A DNA stretch of 64,000 nucleotides, taken from NCBI GenBank assembly GCA_023251095.1, contig JAHEZL010000001.1, positions 1 through 64,000 on the forward strand. Reading direction: 5' to 3'. This stretch comes from Flavobacteriales bacterium. Its GTDB lineage: Bacteria; Bacteroidota; Bacteroidia; Flavobacteriales_C; GCA-002722245. Every line of letters begins with the position of its first letter. Positions within the stretch are counted from its first letter, which is position 1. Below, piece by piece: positions 54,450 to 62,205 of the stretch. The notes under the pieces were generated by a model. It had not been told where the DNA came from, made no database searches, and saw only the letters and a program-made list of their open reading frames with translations. Position numbers and translations under genes: made by a program.

Positions 54450-54480
54450 CAAAAATAACAATCGAAGCCAATAATCCCAA
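54450..54480 (-). promoter_or_regulatory. Promoter of the acyl-carrier-like/53245 gene pair
   Basis: Perfect minus-strand TATTTTTG (54450-54457) with TTG 20 nt upstream (54478-54480). The box ends 6 nt before the ATG at 54443, predicting almost no leader and fixing the start. Confidence 0.65.
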
Positions 54481-54561
54481 TAGTCTTGCGCTCCGATTTA
54501 TTTTATTGATATTATGTCCATCCAAAAAATATGGACGAACGATTTTTTCTCTTCTTAATTT

Positions 54562-55713
54562 TCACATCTCCGATTCTAAAAACTGCATTAAATTTATTAC
54601 TTCAAACTTCTCATTCAATTTGAATTTTTCATTTTCTTTTGTGACAACAATATTTTTCGATGCTTTGATATCCTCACATGCTGAGAAATTTCCTTTTGAG
54701 ATTTTGAAATCGGCTCCCAGTTTTATTTCAATGGCAAGAAGAGATTTAGCCCCTTTTTCAATAATAAAATCTATTTCAGCACCATCCTGACTCCTATAAA
54801 ATGAATAAGAATAATCGTTGCCGAATTTGGCAATGATTTGTTCGATTACAAATCCTTCCCACGAAGCACCTAATTTGGGATGCGATAGCAAATCATTTTT
54901 TGATTTAATATTTAGAAAATGATGTAAAATACCGCTGTCTCTTATATACACTTTGGGTGATTTCACCAATCGTTTTTTTAAATTTCCCGAATAGGCCGGA
55001 AGCAATCGAATTAAAAATGCCTTTTCTAAAAATTCAACATACGATTGCACAGTGGGTACCGATACGTCTAAGCTTTTTGCTAATTCCGTATAATGAATAA
55101 TGTTGCCGTGATAATGTGCCAACATGCTCCATAACTTTTGTGCTTTACTTACATTTCCTTTGAATCCCAATTGCACCAAATCGCTCTCCATATAAGTTCT
55201 CACGAAACCATTCATCCACACGTTATAAAATTCTTCATCTTTTTCTAAAAAAGCTTCGGGGAATCCACCTTTCAGCCATAGCTTATCTATTTGTTTGGTT
55301 TCTAGTAGTGAGATCGGACCCAATTCACAATAAATTATTCTTCCTGCCAATGATTCAGAGCTGTCTCTAATTAAATCGGGAGCGGCGGAACCCAGCAATA
55401 AAAATCGGGCTCCTTTTCTTTTTTTATCTATTAAAGCTCTAATCAGCGGGAATAATTGAGGCATTCGCTGTACTTCGTCGATTACCACTAAGCTGTCTTC
55501 ATGCTGACTTAAAAAGTATTGCGCATTTTGCAATTTATCTAAATCGGAGTTTAGTTCTAAATCGAGGTAAATTACCGAATGCTTCTTTTTAATTTTTTTG
55601 ATGATTTCTTTGGATAGGGTTGTTTTGCCCACTTGTCTTGGGCCCACTATCGCTACACAAGGAAAACGGTCGATATACCGTATTAGTTTTTCTGTTGAAA
55701 ATCTTGAAATCAT
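54562..55713 (-). CDS. AAA ATPase with DUF4143 domain
   Basis: A 383-residue protein of the AAA_14/DUF4143 family. Walker A is VGPRQVGKTTLSKE (about 24-37) and Walker B is LVVIDEVQRMP (about 74-84). Sensor-like LLLGSAAPDLIR and the GRIIYCELGPISLLE segment follow. The C-terminal DUF4143 half has SVPTVQSYVEFLEKAFLIR then SPKVYIRDSGILHHFL, and ends with a PD-(D/E)xK-like EIDFIIEKGAKSLLAIEIKLG strand pair. Many members occur in variable genome regions; the function is unsettled. A perfect -7 box lies 26 bp upstream. Confidence 0.9.
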   Translation of the reverse strand: MISRFSTEKLIRYIDRFPCVAIVGPRQVGKTTLSKEIIKKIKKKHSVIYLDLELNSDLDKLQNAQYFLSQHEDSLVVIDEVQRMPQLFPLIRALIDKKRKGARFLLLGSAAPDLIRDSSESLAGRIIYCELGPISLLETKQIDKLWLKGGFPEAFLEKDEEFYNVWMNGFVRTYMESDLVQLGFKGNVSKAQKLWSMLAHYHGNIIHYTELAKSLDVSVPTVQSYVEFLEKAFLIRLLPAYSGNLKKRLVKSPKVYIRDSGILHHFLNIKSKNDLLSHPKLGASWEGFVIEQIIAKFGNDYSYSFYRSQDGAEIDFIIEKGAKSLLAIEIKLGADFKISKGNFSACEDIKASKNIVVTKENEKFKLNEKFEVINLMQFLESEM

Positions 55714-55739
55714 ATCGTTAAAGGTAATTATTAACCCTG

Positions 55740-55747
55740 CAAATATA
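55740..55747 (-). promoter_or_regulatory. -7 box for the AAA/DUF4143 gene (TATATTTG)
   Basis: Perfect TAnnTTTG on the minus strand, ending 26 nt before the start codon; leader of about 22 nt predicted. Confidence 0.55.
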
Positions 55748-55879
55748 AAACAATATTTTAAATATACAGGGATAAATTCACATTGCTTACATGTTTTTTA
55801 TTCTCTCCTCTATTCCCTCCATCAATTGTTTTTCCTAGCTTAGCACCGCAACATCTGTCAATCACCATAACCAACCACT

Positions 55880-56449
55880 ATGCCCCAATACCGCAAACCC
55901 CTCGACGTTTACCAAGGCTACAACTTTAAAAAAGACAAACAAACGCCCATTGGTTTTATCACAAAAATGAAACTTATGGGAATCGATCTTGCAGTTGATC
56001 AAACCTGCAAAGATCCAATGAATCCTACTGCGGATATTAAAGCGCTTGCAGTATTGAGCGATGTTTTATGGCAAACCGGAGTGACCGATGCTGTGTATTT
56101 ATCGGGCCAGGTTTCAACGACCAACAAACAAAGCATAATGACCAGCATTTATAGTGTACAAAGCAATATTGAAGTGATTTTCAGTTTCAAGGTGTACGAG
56201 TACGATGTAGCGGCCAGGAAATATTTTCTCGCCTTCCATAGTGGCGACGTCAGCATGAAAGGTGTTCTTGAGAAACGTGGTGAGGAGTTAAATCTCTCGG
56301 TAGCGGATGACGCTTCCACCGAAGTACAGTCGCCCGAAAACTATGCTTTTCAAATCGGCATTAAACCACAAGCGACGGAACAAAAATTGTATGTAGCTGT
56401 CGGCGATCAAAAACAAATCACAAAGGCCTGGGGCCTCAAACAATCATAA
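55880..56449 (+). CDS. Unknown soluble protein
   Basis: A 189-residue protein without signal peptide or membrane segment and of no family I recognise. It is beta-rich in the middle (VYLSGQVSTTNKQSIMTS, then VIFSFKVYEYDVAARKYFLAF) and starts with a Lys/Tyr-rich stretch. It is followed after 3 bp by tag, so the two are probably transcribed together. Whether it is tied to DNA repair is open. Confidence 0.65.
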   Translation: MPQYRKPLDVYQGYNFKKDKQTPIGFITKMKLMGIDLAVDQTCKDPMNPTADIKALAVLSDVLWQTGVTDAVYLSGQVSTTNKQSIMTSIYSVQSNIEVIFSFKVYEYDVAARKYFLAFHSGDVSMKGVLEKRGEELNLSVADDASTEVQSPENYAFQIGIKPQATEQKLYVAVGDQKQITKAWGLKQS

Positions 56450-56452
56450 AAT

Positions 56453-57001
56453 ATGTCCTACTGTACTGCAATAGACTCCATGCCGGAAAACAGAAAAATC
56501 CTGCATAAATCCTATCACGATAAGTTATATGGTTTTCCTATCCACGACGACAATGAATTATTTTGCCGTCTTGTTTTAGAAATTAATCAGGCAGGATTAA
56601 GCTGGGAAACCATTTTGAAGAAAGAACTTACTTTTAGAAAAGCTTACCATAATTTCAATATCAAAAAAGTAGCTTCTTATGGTGATGCCGATAGAGAACG
56701 ATTGCTTAACGATGCGGGAATCATCCGCAATAAATTGAAGGTAAACGCTGCTATAGAAAATGCAAAAACCATTTTGCTGCTGCAAAAAGAATATGGTTCA
56801 TTTGAAAAATGGCTGGAGCATCATCATCCTAAAACCCAACCCGAATGGGTTAAGTTATTCAAGAAAACCTTTCGGTTTACCGGTGGTGAAATAGTTAATG
56901 AGTTTTTGATGAGCATAGGTTATTTGCCGGGCGCCCATTCAAGCGATTGCAATACATACAAGGAAATAGTAAAGGCAAAACCAATGTGGTTGAAGAGGTA
57001 A
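56453..57001 (+). CDS. tag: DNA-3-methyladenine glycosylase I
   Basis: Removes 3-methyladenine from alkylated DNA. The 182-residue protein follows the Tag pattern. The zinc-snap ligands are Cys4, His22 (KSYHDKLYG), His162 and Cys166 (GAHSSDC). The DNA-binding and base-pocket part is LVLEINQAGLSWETILKK, and the HhH-like region is GIIRNKLKVNAAIENA. The usual tryptophan after Cys4 is replaced (CTAI), a modest departure. A 92-percent-identical copy of its last 72 bases lies at 60161-60232. Confidence 0.9.
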   Translation: MSYCTAIDSMPENRKILHKSYHDKLYGFPIHDDNELFCRLVLEINQAGLSWETILKKELTFRKAYHNFNIKKVASYGDADRERLLNDAGIIRNKLKVNAAIENAKTILLLQKEYGSFEKWLEHHHPKTQPEWVKLFKKTFRFTGGEIVNEFLMSIGYLPGAHSSDCNTYKEIVKAKPMWLKR

Positions 57002-57008
57002 TACGGTA

Positions 57009-57143
57009 ATTTCAGATTTAGCGAAGCGTAATCTGAAATCCTTTTTTCAGGCATTTGCAATGCCGTTGTGCATTCACTAATTAAAATATACAAATGCGAT
57101 TGAAAATCGCTTTAACTTTTGCTTCAAATTAAAAATTTGAAGC
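57009..57143. repeat. Row of four hairpins after tag
   Basis: Successive stems are atttcagatt/aatctgaaat (57009-57039), ggcat/atgcc (57050-57064), gcgatt/aatcgc (57096-57110) and gcttcaaatt/aatttgaagc (57121-57143). They lie between the convergent tag and lectin genes. Confidence 0.7.
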
Positions 57144-57216
57144 TACCGCACCCCGCTTAGACTTCTTAAAACCAAAACTACTTTACTACGTTCGTTTGCC
57201 TGCGGTTAATCAACAG

Positions 57217-59871
57217 TTATCTTAGCAACGTCACCCTTCCAACTTCCTGTTTTTTATTTCCTCCACTTTTCCAGGTGCTCCAGTTTTTGTAGCTTATTTT
57301 CCAAACATACACATCAATCTGGGCATCGCGAAGGTTATTGTCTTTTTTCCCATTCCATCCCTCATCCATGTTATAAGAATGATAAATTTCTTCACCCCAT
57401 CGATCGAAAATACTGATTTCAAAATCATAAATATTTTCGCCTTTCATATAAAAGAGGTCGTTTGTTCCGTCGCTGTTCGGACTAAAGGCATTCGGACTGA
57501 ATATAGTAGAAACACATTCTTCGTAGATGTTTAGAGTGTCGCTGTTTTTGCAAGCGAATTCACTGATTAACTCCACAATATATGTTCCTTCCTTTTTAAC
57601 AGTGATGACTTGTCCGCTTTGCCCGTCGCTCCATTGATAATCCTTTGCAGTGGGTCCAGCATCAAGAGATAAGCCGTCGGCCAGCAGTAAAAAACATACC
57701 GTACTGTCTTTGAGTCGCAATACTTTTGGTGCATCATGAAGTGCAAATGTTGCTGAATCAGCACCTTTGCATCCCTTGTCATCTGTGACATTCAGAGTAT
57801 AAACACCAGCTACAGAAACCGTAATTTCGGGATTGTTGCTGGAGAAAGAAGCGGGTCCATTCCAGAGATAAGCAGCATAGGTTCCGCCATTTAAAACTGC
57901 TGTTTCTCCCTGACATTTATCGGCATTGCCTATCAATGGAGAGGGTAATTCCTTGACGCTTACAGCAATACTTCCATCTCCTTCGCAACCTGAAGGATTT
58001 ATAAGATGAACATGGTAAGTACCTGCATTAGTCACGCTAACAGGATTGGTGTTGTTGCTGTATGCATTCGGACCGTTCCAAGCGTAAGTGGTTCCCGGCA
58101 CAAAATAATTTGCGCTGAGCAATACCGAATCTCCCTTGCAAATGGAAACATCCGGTCCGAGGTCAACTGCAATACTGGAGTTTATTGTTAATATTCCTGT
58201 CGCCGAAGCTTTACAACCATTGGCATCTGTAACCACACAAGTGTAATTGCCGGGAGTATTTCCTGTTGTGGTTTCCGAGGTTCCTGTTCCATTTTCGCTC
58301 CATAAATAAGCGGTATAAATTCCTGCATCAAAAGTAACAGCAGGATCACCCGCACAAATAGTTTTGTTAGCAATAGTTGGAGTTGGTAAAGTATTCACCG
58401 TTAACACAGCAGTAGTTGAAGCTTTACAGCCATTGGCATCGCTTACCTGAACAGTATAATTTCCTGCCTTTGTACCAGAAGTAGTTCGGGTTGTTCCTGT
58501 TCCATTTTCACTCCATAAATAAGAAGTATAAATTCCCGCATCAAAAATAGCAGCAGGATCACCGGCGCAAATAGTTTTGCCGGCAAGGCTTGGAGTTGGT
58601 AAAGCATTCACCGTTAAAACGCCCGTAGCCGAAGCTTTACAGCCTTTTGCATCGGTTACCTGACAAGTATAATTTCCTGCAGTAATTCCTGATGTTGTTT
58701 GAGCAGTACCTGTTCCATTCGCACTCCACAAATAAGAAGCATAAATTCCCGCATCAAAAGTAGCAGCGGGATCACCGAGACAAATAGCTTTGTTAGCAAC
58801 GCTTGGAGTTGGTAAAGGATTTTCATTTACAGTAACATCGGTTTTACTTTCGCATTCCTGAACTCCCTGCAACTGAGTGACAACCACCTCATAAGTGCCA
58901 GGAGTACTCACAGAAGTGGATGACGTTGTTGCTCCATTCGACCAAGAATACTTTGAATAAGTGCCGCTTGTAACTTGCAAAGAGGTAGACGAGCCTGCGC
59001 AAAAATCACTACCTGTAGCTGCAACGGTAAAAGGAACGCAGCAAGCCCCCATTGAGCATTGCCATGGTATAGTAGTGCCATGTTCAGCTACCCACTGTTC
59101 ATTGGAAGCATTTGCTGTTGCCCCTGTAAATCCCCAGTATACCATATTGGAACCGAAAATACTGCGGTCGATACTTATGGAAAATTTCAATACTCCGTCT
59201 TCATACATCTTTAAGGTATTGGGTGCTATCCACTCAATACGGGGGTGATAATATTGATTTCCATAGGGAATACACGATTCTAAATCGGCATTATGAATAA
59301 TGGCCTGAGGTCCCCATAAAATATCGGCGGGAGAAGTGAGTTCACCAACGAAACCATTGCGCAATACAGTAACGTGATCATCTGCCAAATCATTTATTCC
59401 ATAAGCAGCATCGTTAAAATCGTCGAATTCAATGGCAATTGAATTTTTTATTTTTTCAGAAGCATTGCCTCCATAGCCCATGAATCCGCCACCACCACCC
59501 AAAGTGCTTAATCCCCTCGGATCATTTTGTAAAACAAAGGTCATTCCGTCGCCACCCCACTCTCCGCTCTGACATCCAAAAAAGAAATCAATGTCGACAT
59601 AAAAGTCTTTATCCAGATCGATTTTATTGGTACCCCAGGCCGCACTCGATTGCCATGGATTGGTGGGCGAGTCGCCAATATCCTGCGTTAATTGAATGGC
59701 TTTGTTGGCGAGGTTAACCGTTTGTCCGGTAATAGCATTATTAGATGTTATAGTGATAGGCAGTGTAAATAAATTAGTTTGTGCCTGTGCAGGACCATGC
59801 AATAATATCACATAGGCTAAGCTTAATTTATAAATGAATAAAAGTCTTTTATCATTTCTGAAAAAAGTCAT
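57217..59871 (-). CDS. L-type lectin surface protein with tandem repeats and T9SS type B tail
   Basis: An 884-residue secreted protein. The start at 59871 gives signal peptide 1-31 (ending GPAQAQ). An L-type (legume-like) lectin domain spans about 32-275, with DFYVDIDFFFGC, GGDGMTFVLQNDPRG, IAIEFDDFND and VYWGFTGATA. A series of Ig/SprB-like units of about 71 residues follows, three of them nearly alike (see 58190-58828). The end is a type B T9SS domain: SPNAFSPNSDGTNDLFY, EISIFDRWGEEIY, then DVYVWKISYKN. It is probably an adhesin. It sits between tag and a duplicated tag 3' end, on the opposite strand. Confidence 0.87.
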   Translation of the reverse strand: MTFFRNDKRLLFIYKLSLAYVILLHGPAQAQTNLFTLPITITSNNAITGQTVNLANKAIQLTQDIGDSPTNPWQSSAAWGTNKIDLDKDFYVDIDFFFGCQSGEWGGDGMTFVLQNDPRGLSTLGGGGGFMGYGGNASEKIKNSIAIEFDDFNDAAYGINDLADDHVTVLRNGFVGELTSPADILWGPQAIIHNADLESCIPYGNQYYHPRIEWIAPNTLKMYEDGVLKFSISIDRSIFGSNMVYWGFTGATANASNEQWVAEHGTTIPWQCSMGACCVPFTVAATGSDFCAGSSTSLQVTSGTYSKYSWSNGATTSSTSVSTPGTYEVVVTQLQGVQECESKTDVTVNENPLPTPSVANKAICLGDPAATFDAGIYASYLWSANGTGTAQTTSGITAGNYTCQVTDAKGCKASATGVLTVNALPTPSLAGKTICAGDPAAIFDAGIYTSYLWSENGTGTTRTTSGTKAGNYTVQVSDANGCKASTTAVLTVNTLPTPTIANKTICAGDPAVTFDAGIYTAYLWSENGTGTSETTTGNTPGNYTCVVTDANGCKASATGILTINSSIAVDLGPDVSICKGDSVLLSANYFVPGTTYAWNGPNAYSNNTNPVSVTNAGTYHVHLINPSGCEGDGSIAVSVKELPSPLIGNADKCQGETAVLNGGTYAAYLWNGPASFSSNNPEITVSVAGVYTLNVTDDKGCKGADSATFALHDAPKVLRLKDSTVCFLLLADGLSLDAGPTAKDYQWSDGQSGQVITVKKEGTYIVELISEFACKNSDTLNIYEECVSTIFSPNAFSPNSDGTNDLFYMKGENIYDFEISIFDRWGEEIYHSYNMDEGWNGKKDNNLRDAQIDVYVWKISYKNWSTWKSGGNKKQEVGRVTLLR
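58190..58828. repeat. Three 213-bp tandem repeats inside the lectin gene
   Basis: The landmark gaagctttaca recurs at 58205, 58418 and 58631, a constant step of 213 bp or 71 codons. Each unit encodes FDAGIY...YLWS.NGTGT...GNYT..V.DA.GCKAS. Neighbouring units on both sides are more diverged. The high likeness suggests recent expansion or gene conversion, and copy number may vary between strains. Confidence 0.85.
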
Positions 59872-60112
59872 TTTACAAAGGTTAGTGGTCGACATACAAA
59901 GCAATTTATTGGTAAAACAAACAAATAGCAAGTAATGTTACAACATAAATATCTGATTATCAATTATTTACAAACTATTCATTTTGCGCTTGAAGCGCAA
60001 AACAGCTTGCCTCTTATCATTGATTACCAGCGATTTAATTTTTATTAAGGAGGATATTTTTGCACTTAAAATGCAATCTGAAGGGAAAAGAATAAGAAGA
60101 ATAAGGACAGAG

Positions 60113-60157
60113 AATAAGGGACAGTCGTATATTTTTTATTTACGTCTGTCCCTTATT
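60113..60157. repeat. REP-like hairpin A (gggacagtcgta)
   Basis: aataagggacag (60113-60124) pairs with ctgtcccttatt (60146-60157), extended by cgta/tacg. The near-identical hairpin B is at 61849-61884. The tag fragment begins 3 bases after its last base. In the 633-bp gap 59872-60504 this hairpin and two gene fragments are the only features seen. Confidence 0.82.
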
Positions 60158-60160
60158 TTA

Positions 60161-60232
60161 GGCGCCCACTCAAGCGATTGCAAAACATACAAGGAAATAG
60201 TAAAGGTAAAACCAATGTGGCTGAAGGCGTAA
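60161..60232 (+). pseudogene. Duplicated 3' end of tag (23 codons)
   Basis: Encodes GAHSSDCKTYKEIVKVKPMW then LKA and a stop, versus GAHSSDCNTYKEIVKAKPMW then LKR in the intact gene. DNA identity is 66 of 72 bases. The likeness starts abruptly at ggcgccc, just after the hairpin, and contains the zinc-ligand pair His and Cys. An open frame runs into it from upstream (59984), but its first part is hairpin sequence, so it is not a gene. Confidence 0.92.
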
Positions 60233-60279
60233 AAGAGCCCGTAATTGATTTCAAAACTCCTGTAGTTATATGGTTTAAG

Positions 60280-60432
60280 TCAGGTCTTAATTAATTTTTT
60301 GGTAAACATTCCTTCACTTGTTACAATAACAGCGAAATATATTCCATCAGGAAGATTTGAAATTGAAAATTCAGTAGTCAAATGTTCTTGAATTAATTCT
60401 CCGGCAGTATTGTAAATCTTAATGCAACAGGC
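60280..60432 (-). pseudogene. Remnant of a T9SS-tailed protein (last 50 codons)
   Basis: The minus strand reads IKIYNTAGELIQEH, then FSISNLPDGIYFAVIV, then MFTKKLIKT and a stop. This is the second half of a type A T9SS sorting domain (conserved G-x-Y strand and K-K end). A stop codon lies directly upstream in frame and there is no start or signal peptide, so it is the stump of a lost secreted protein. Confidence 0.8.
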
Positions 60433-60504
60433 CTATATTTTTATTGCGTCTATCTCCTATTTTCTATCTTTATAAGCGGGCACTGTCCCTATATAACAAC
60501 AACT

Positions 60505-61074
60505 ATGACTGCAACACTTCGTCAAATAATAAAAGAAAGCATTTCCATTTCTGAAGAGGATCTGGATTTTATGACTTCTCTTTTTGAACCTTTAATATTG
60601 AAAAAAGAAACTTATTTTTTGGAGATTGGCAAATGGTGCAATCACGTAGCATTTATAAAGTCGGGAATGATGAGAATATTCTACACCAACGACAAAGGAG
60701 ATGATACTACTTGTCATTTTGCATTGCCTAATGAGTTTGTTACTTCTTTGTCGAGTTTTACAAGCCAAACACCTTCTACCGAAAACATACAGGCCATATT
60801 GCCAACGGAACTGCTTTTGATCAGCAAACAAAATTTAGAGCTTCTATATCAAAAGATCCCCGTAGCACAAGAATTTAGCAGGAAAGTAATAGAAAATTCA
60901 GCCATGATAATGGAAAAGCGTTTTTCTCTCTTTTTAAATAATTCGGCTGAAGAACGTTATCAACACCTACTGAAAAACCACCCTGTTTTAATTCAAACAG
61001 TACCACTAAATTATCTTGCTTCATACCTTGGTATTTCGCCACAGCATTTAAGCCGACTGCGAAAAAATATTTAA
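60505..61074 (+). CDS. Crp/Fnr-family regulator
   Basis: A 189-residue transcription factor. The N-terminal cyclic-nucleotide-binding-like domain (about 20-110) contains IKSGMMRIFYTNDKGDDTT and the FALPNEFVTSLSSF turn. A helical dimer region is followed by a short helix-turn-helix at the C-terminus (LNYLASYLGISPQHLSRLRK). It lacks Fnr cysteines and the exact cAMP-contact residues, as is usual for this Bacteroidota subgroup. The outer-membrane-type gene 61161 lies 86 bp downstream and is a natural candidate target. Both sit between hairpins A and B. Confidence 0.9.
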   Translation: MTATLRQIIKESISISEEDLDFMTSLFEPLILKKETYFLEIGKWCNHVAFIKSGMMRIFYTNDKGDDTTCHFALPNEFVTSLSSFTSQTPSTENIQAILPTELLLISKQNLELLYQKIPVAQEFSRKVIENSAMIMEKRFSLFLNNSAEERYQHLLKNHPVLIQTVPLNYLASYLGISPQHLSRLRKNI

Positions 61075-61160
61075 ACAAAGGCATTTCTTAACAAATGTTC
61101 AGTGCAATTGAATTTTACTGAACGAGCTTTACACCATTGTTAACTTAAAACTTTGGTACA

Positions 61161-61835
61161 ATGCAAAAAAATAGCAAAGCATTTCTCGTAGCAGTAACAA
61201 TTTTGTTGCTGGCGCAAACTTCTTTTGGACAAACAACAAAAGACAAAAAAGACTTTTTATACTCCAATCGCTTTAGTGTATTAGCAGGTTTAATTCAACC
61301 AATAGCATTAAAAGGTGGTAATGTTGAAGTTGACTATTTTACAAAAAAAATGAGTTTTGATTATTCTCACGGTTTTTCGTTAGATATGTCAGGAGCAACG
61401 CTAACAGGCGATGCAAAAACTCAACTCTTAGCCTATCATTTACCTCATTCAATAGGATTTGGAATTGGTTATCGTATTACTTCATTTCTGGACCTGCGAA
61501 TAGAACCAAAAATCCATATGTGGGAAGTGTATTATGACGGAGAAACTCTAAACACGGCCAATTTAATAAAGAGCTACAATACCTATACTCTTGGGCTCGG
61601 TTTATATTATCGCTATATGCCTTTTCAAAAAAAGGACAATTGGTTACAAGGCATTACTACAAGTACAAGCATACGTTGGTGGCCAAATATTGCTAGTACT
61701 CTAACAGAAAATAGTTTTACTTACTACAACAAGCTGACCTATAAAAATGAAACGCTACAAGCCGCAAACATTGGCATTGCAGGTTCGCAGTTTATATTTA
61801 ACGTGAGCGTTGGTTATACCTTTGGTGGAAAATAA
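61161..61835 (+). CDS. Outer-membrane beta-barrel-type protein
   Basis: A 224-residue exported protein with signal peptide 1-24 (ending TSFGQ) and about eight amphipathic strands. Phrases include HSIGFGIGYRITSFLDLRIEP and LGLGLYYRYMPF, with the final strand ending SVGYTFGGK, typical of a small barrel. The family is not recognised. A -7-like AAACTTTG box ends 5 nt before the ATG, suggesting its own near-leaderless transcript. It is downstream of the Crp/Fnr gene. Confidence 0.7.
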   Translation: MQKNSKAFLVAVTILLLAQTSFGQTTKDKKDFLYSNRFSVLAGLIQPIALKGGNVEVDYFTKKMSFDYSHGFSLDMSGATLTGDAKTQLLAYHLPHSIGFGIGYRITSFLDLRIEPKIHMWEVYYDGETLNTANLIKSYNTYTLGLGLYYRYMPFQKKDNWLQGITTSTSIRWWPNIASTLTENSFTYYNKLTYKNETLQAANIGIAGSQFIFNVSVGYTFGGK

Positions 61836-61848
61836 TTGGATGAGGATA

Positions 61849-61884
61849 AGGGACGGACGTATATTTTTATTTACGTCTGTCCCT
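61849..61884. repeat. REP-like hairpin B
   Basis: agggacggacgta pairs with tacgtctgtccct with one G-T pair. Loop and right arm almost repeat hairpin A (60113-60157). It is 14 bp after the stop of the outer-membrane-type gene and may terminate it. Confidence 0.82.
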
Positions 61885-61905
61885 GTTTTTCTGTTGGGAT
61901 TTTAA

Positions 61906-62178
61906 TGGAATCAGTCCAAAAACCAGAACTCATATAAGTGGCATCCGGTAGATGATGAAAAATTAATTGAAAACTTTAACCTCGGATTAAAGAATCTCGA
62001 CGAGATTTTTACTCAAATCAATAAGGTGATTGTAATGGAAAATGACAGCAATACCAATTCATTATTATTATCGCTGGTTATAGAAAACGGCAAGTTGGTG
62101 CAATACAAAAGAACGCCAAAATGCTTTGATAAAACACTAACACCTAAGTTATTGAAGTTGATTGATCAGAACCAATAG
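61906..62178 (+). pseudogene. Orphan C-terminal coding fragment
   Basis: An open frame of 90 codons after an upstream stop and without a usable start: NSYKWHPVDDEKLIENFNLG, then NKVIVMENDSNTNSLLLSLV, then PKCFDKTLTPKLLKLIDQNQ. The first ATG is at 62035, too late for the whole fold. Composition is protein-like, so it looks like the end of a lost gene. It starts 22 bp after hairpin B. The family is unknown. Together with hairpin B it accounts for most of the 370-bp gap 61836-62205. Confidence 0.5.
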
Positions 62179-62205
62179 TGTCTGTTCCTGTTTTTTTCTG
62201 CAATT

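Noticed and set aside
58190-58828. Regular repeats considered as a CRISPR array
   Set aside because: The 213-bp units are coding repeats in frame in the lectin gene; there are no short repeats with unique spacers and no cas genes.
59984-60232. An 82-codon open frame ending in tag-like sequence
   Set aside because: Its first two thirds are hairpin sequence and only the end matches tag, so it is a fragment joined by chance to open upstream sequence.
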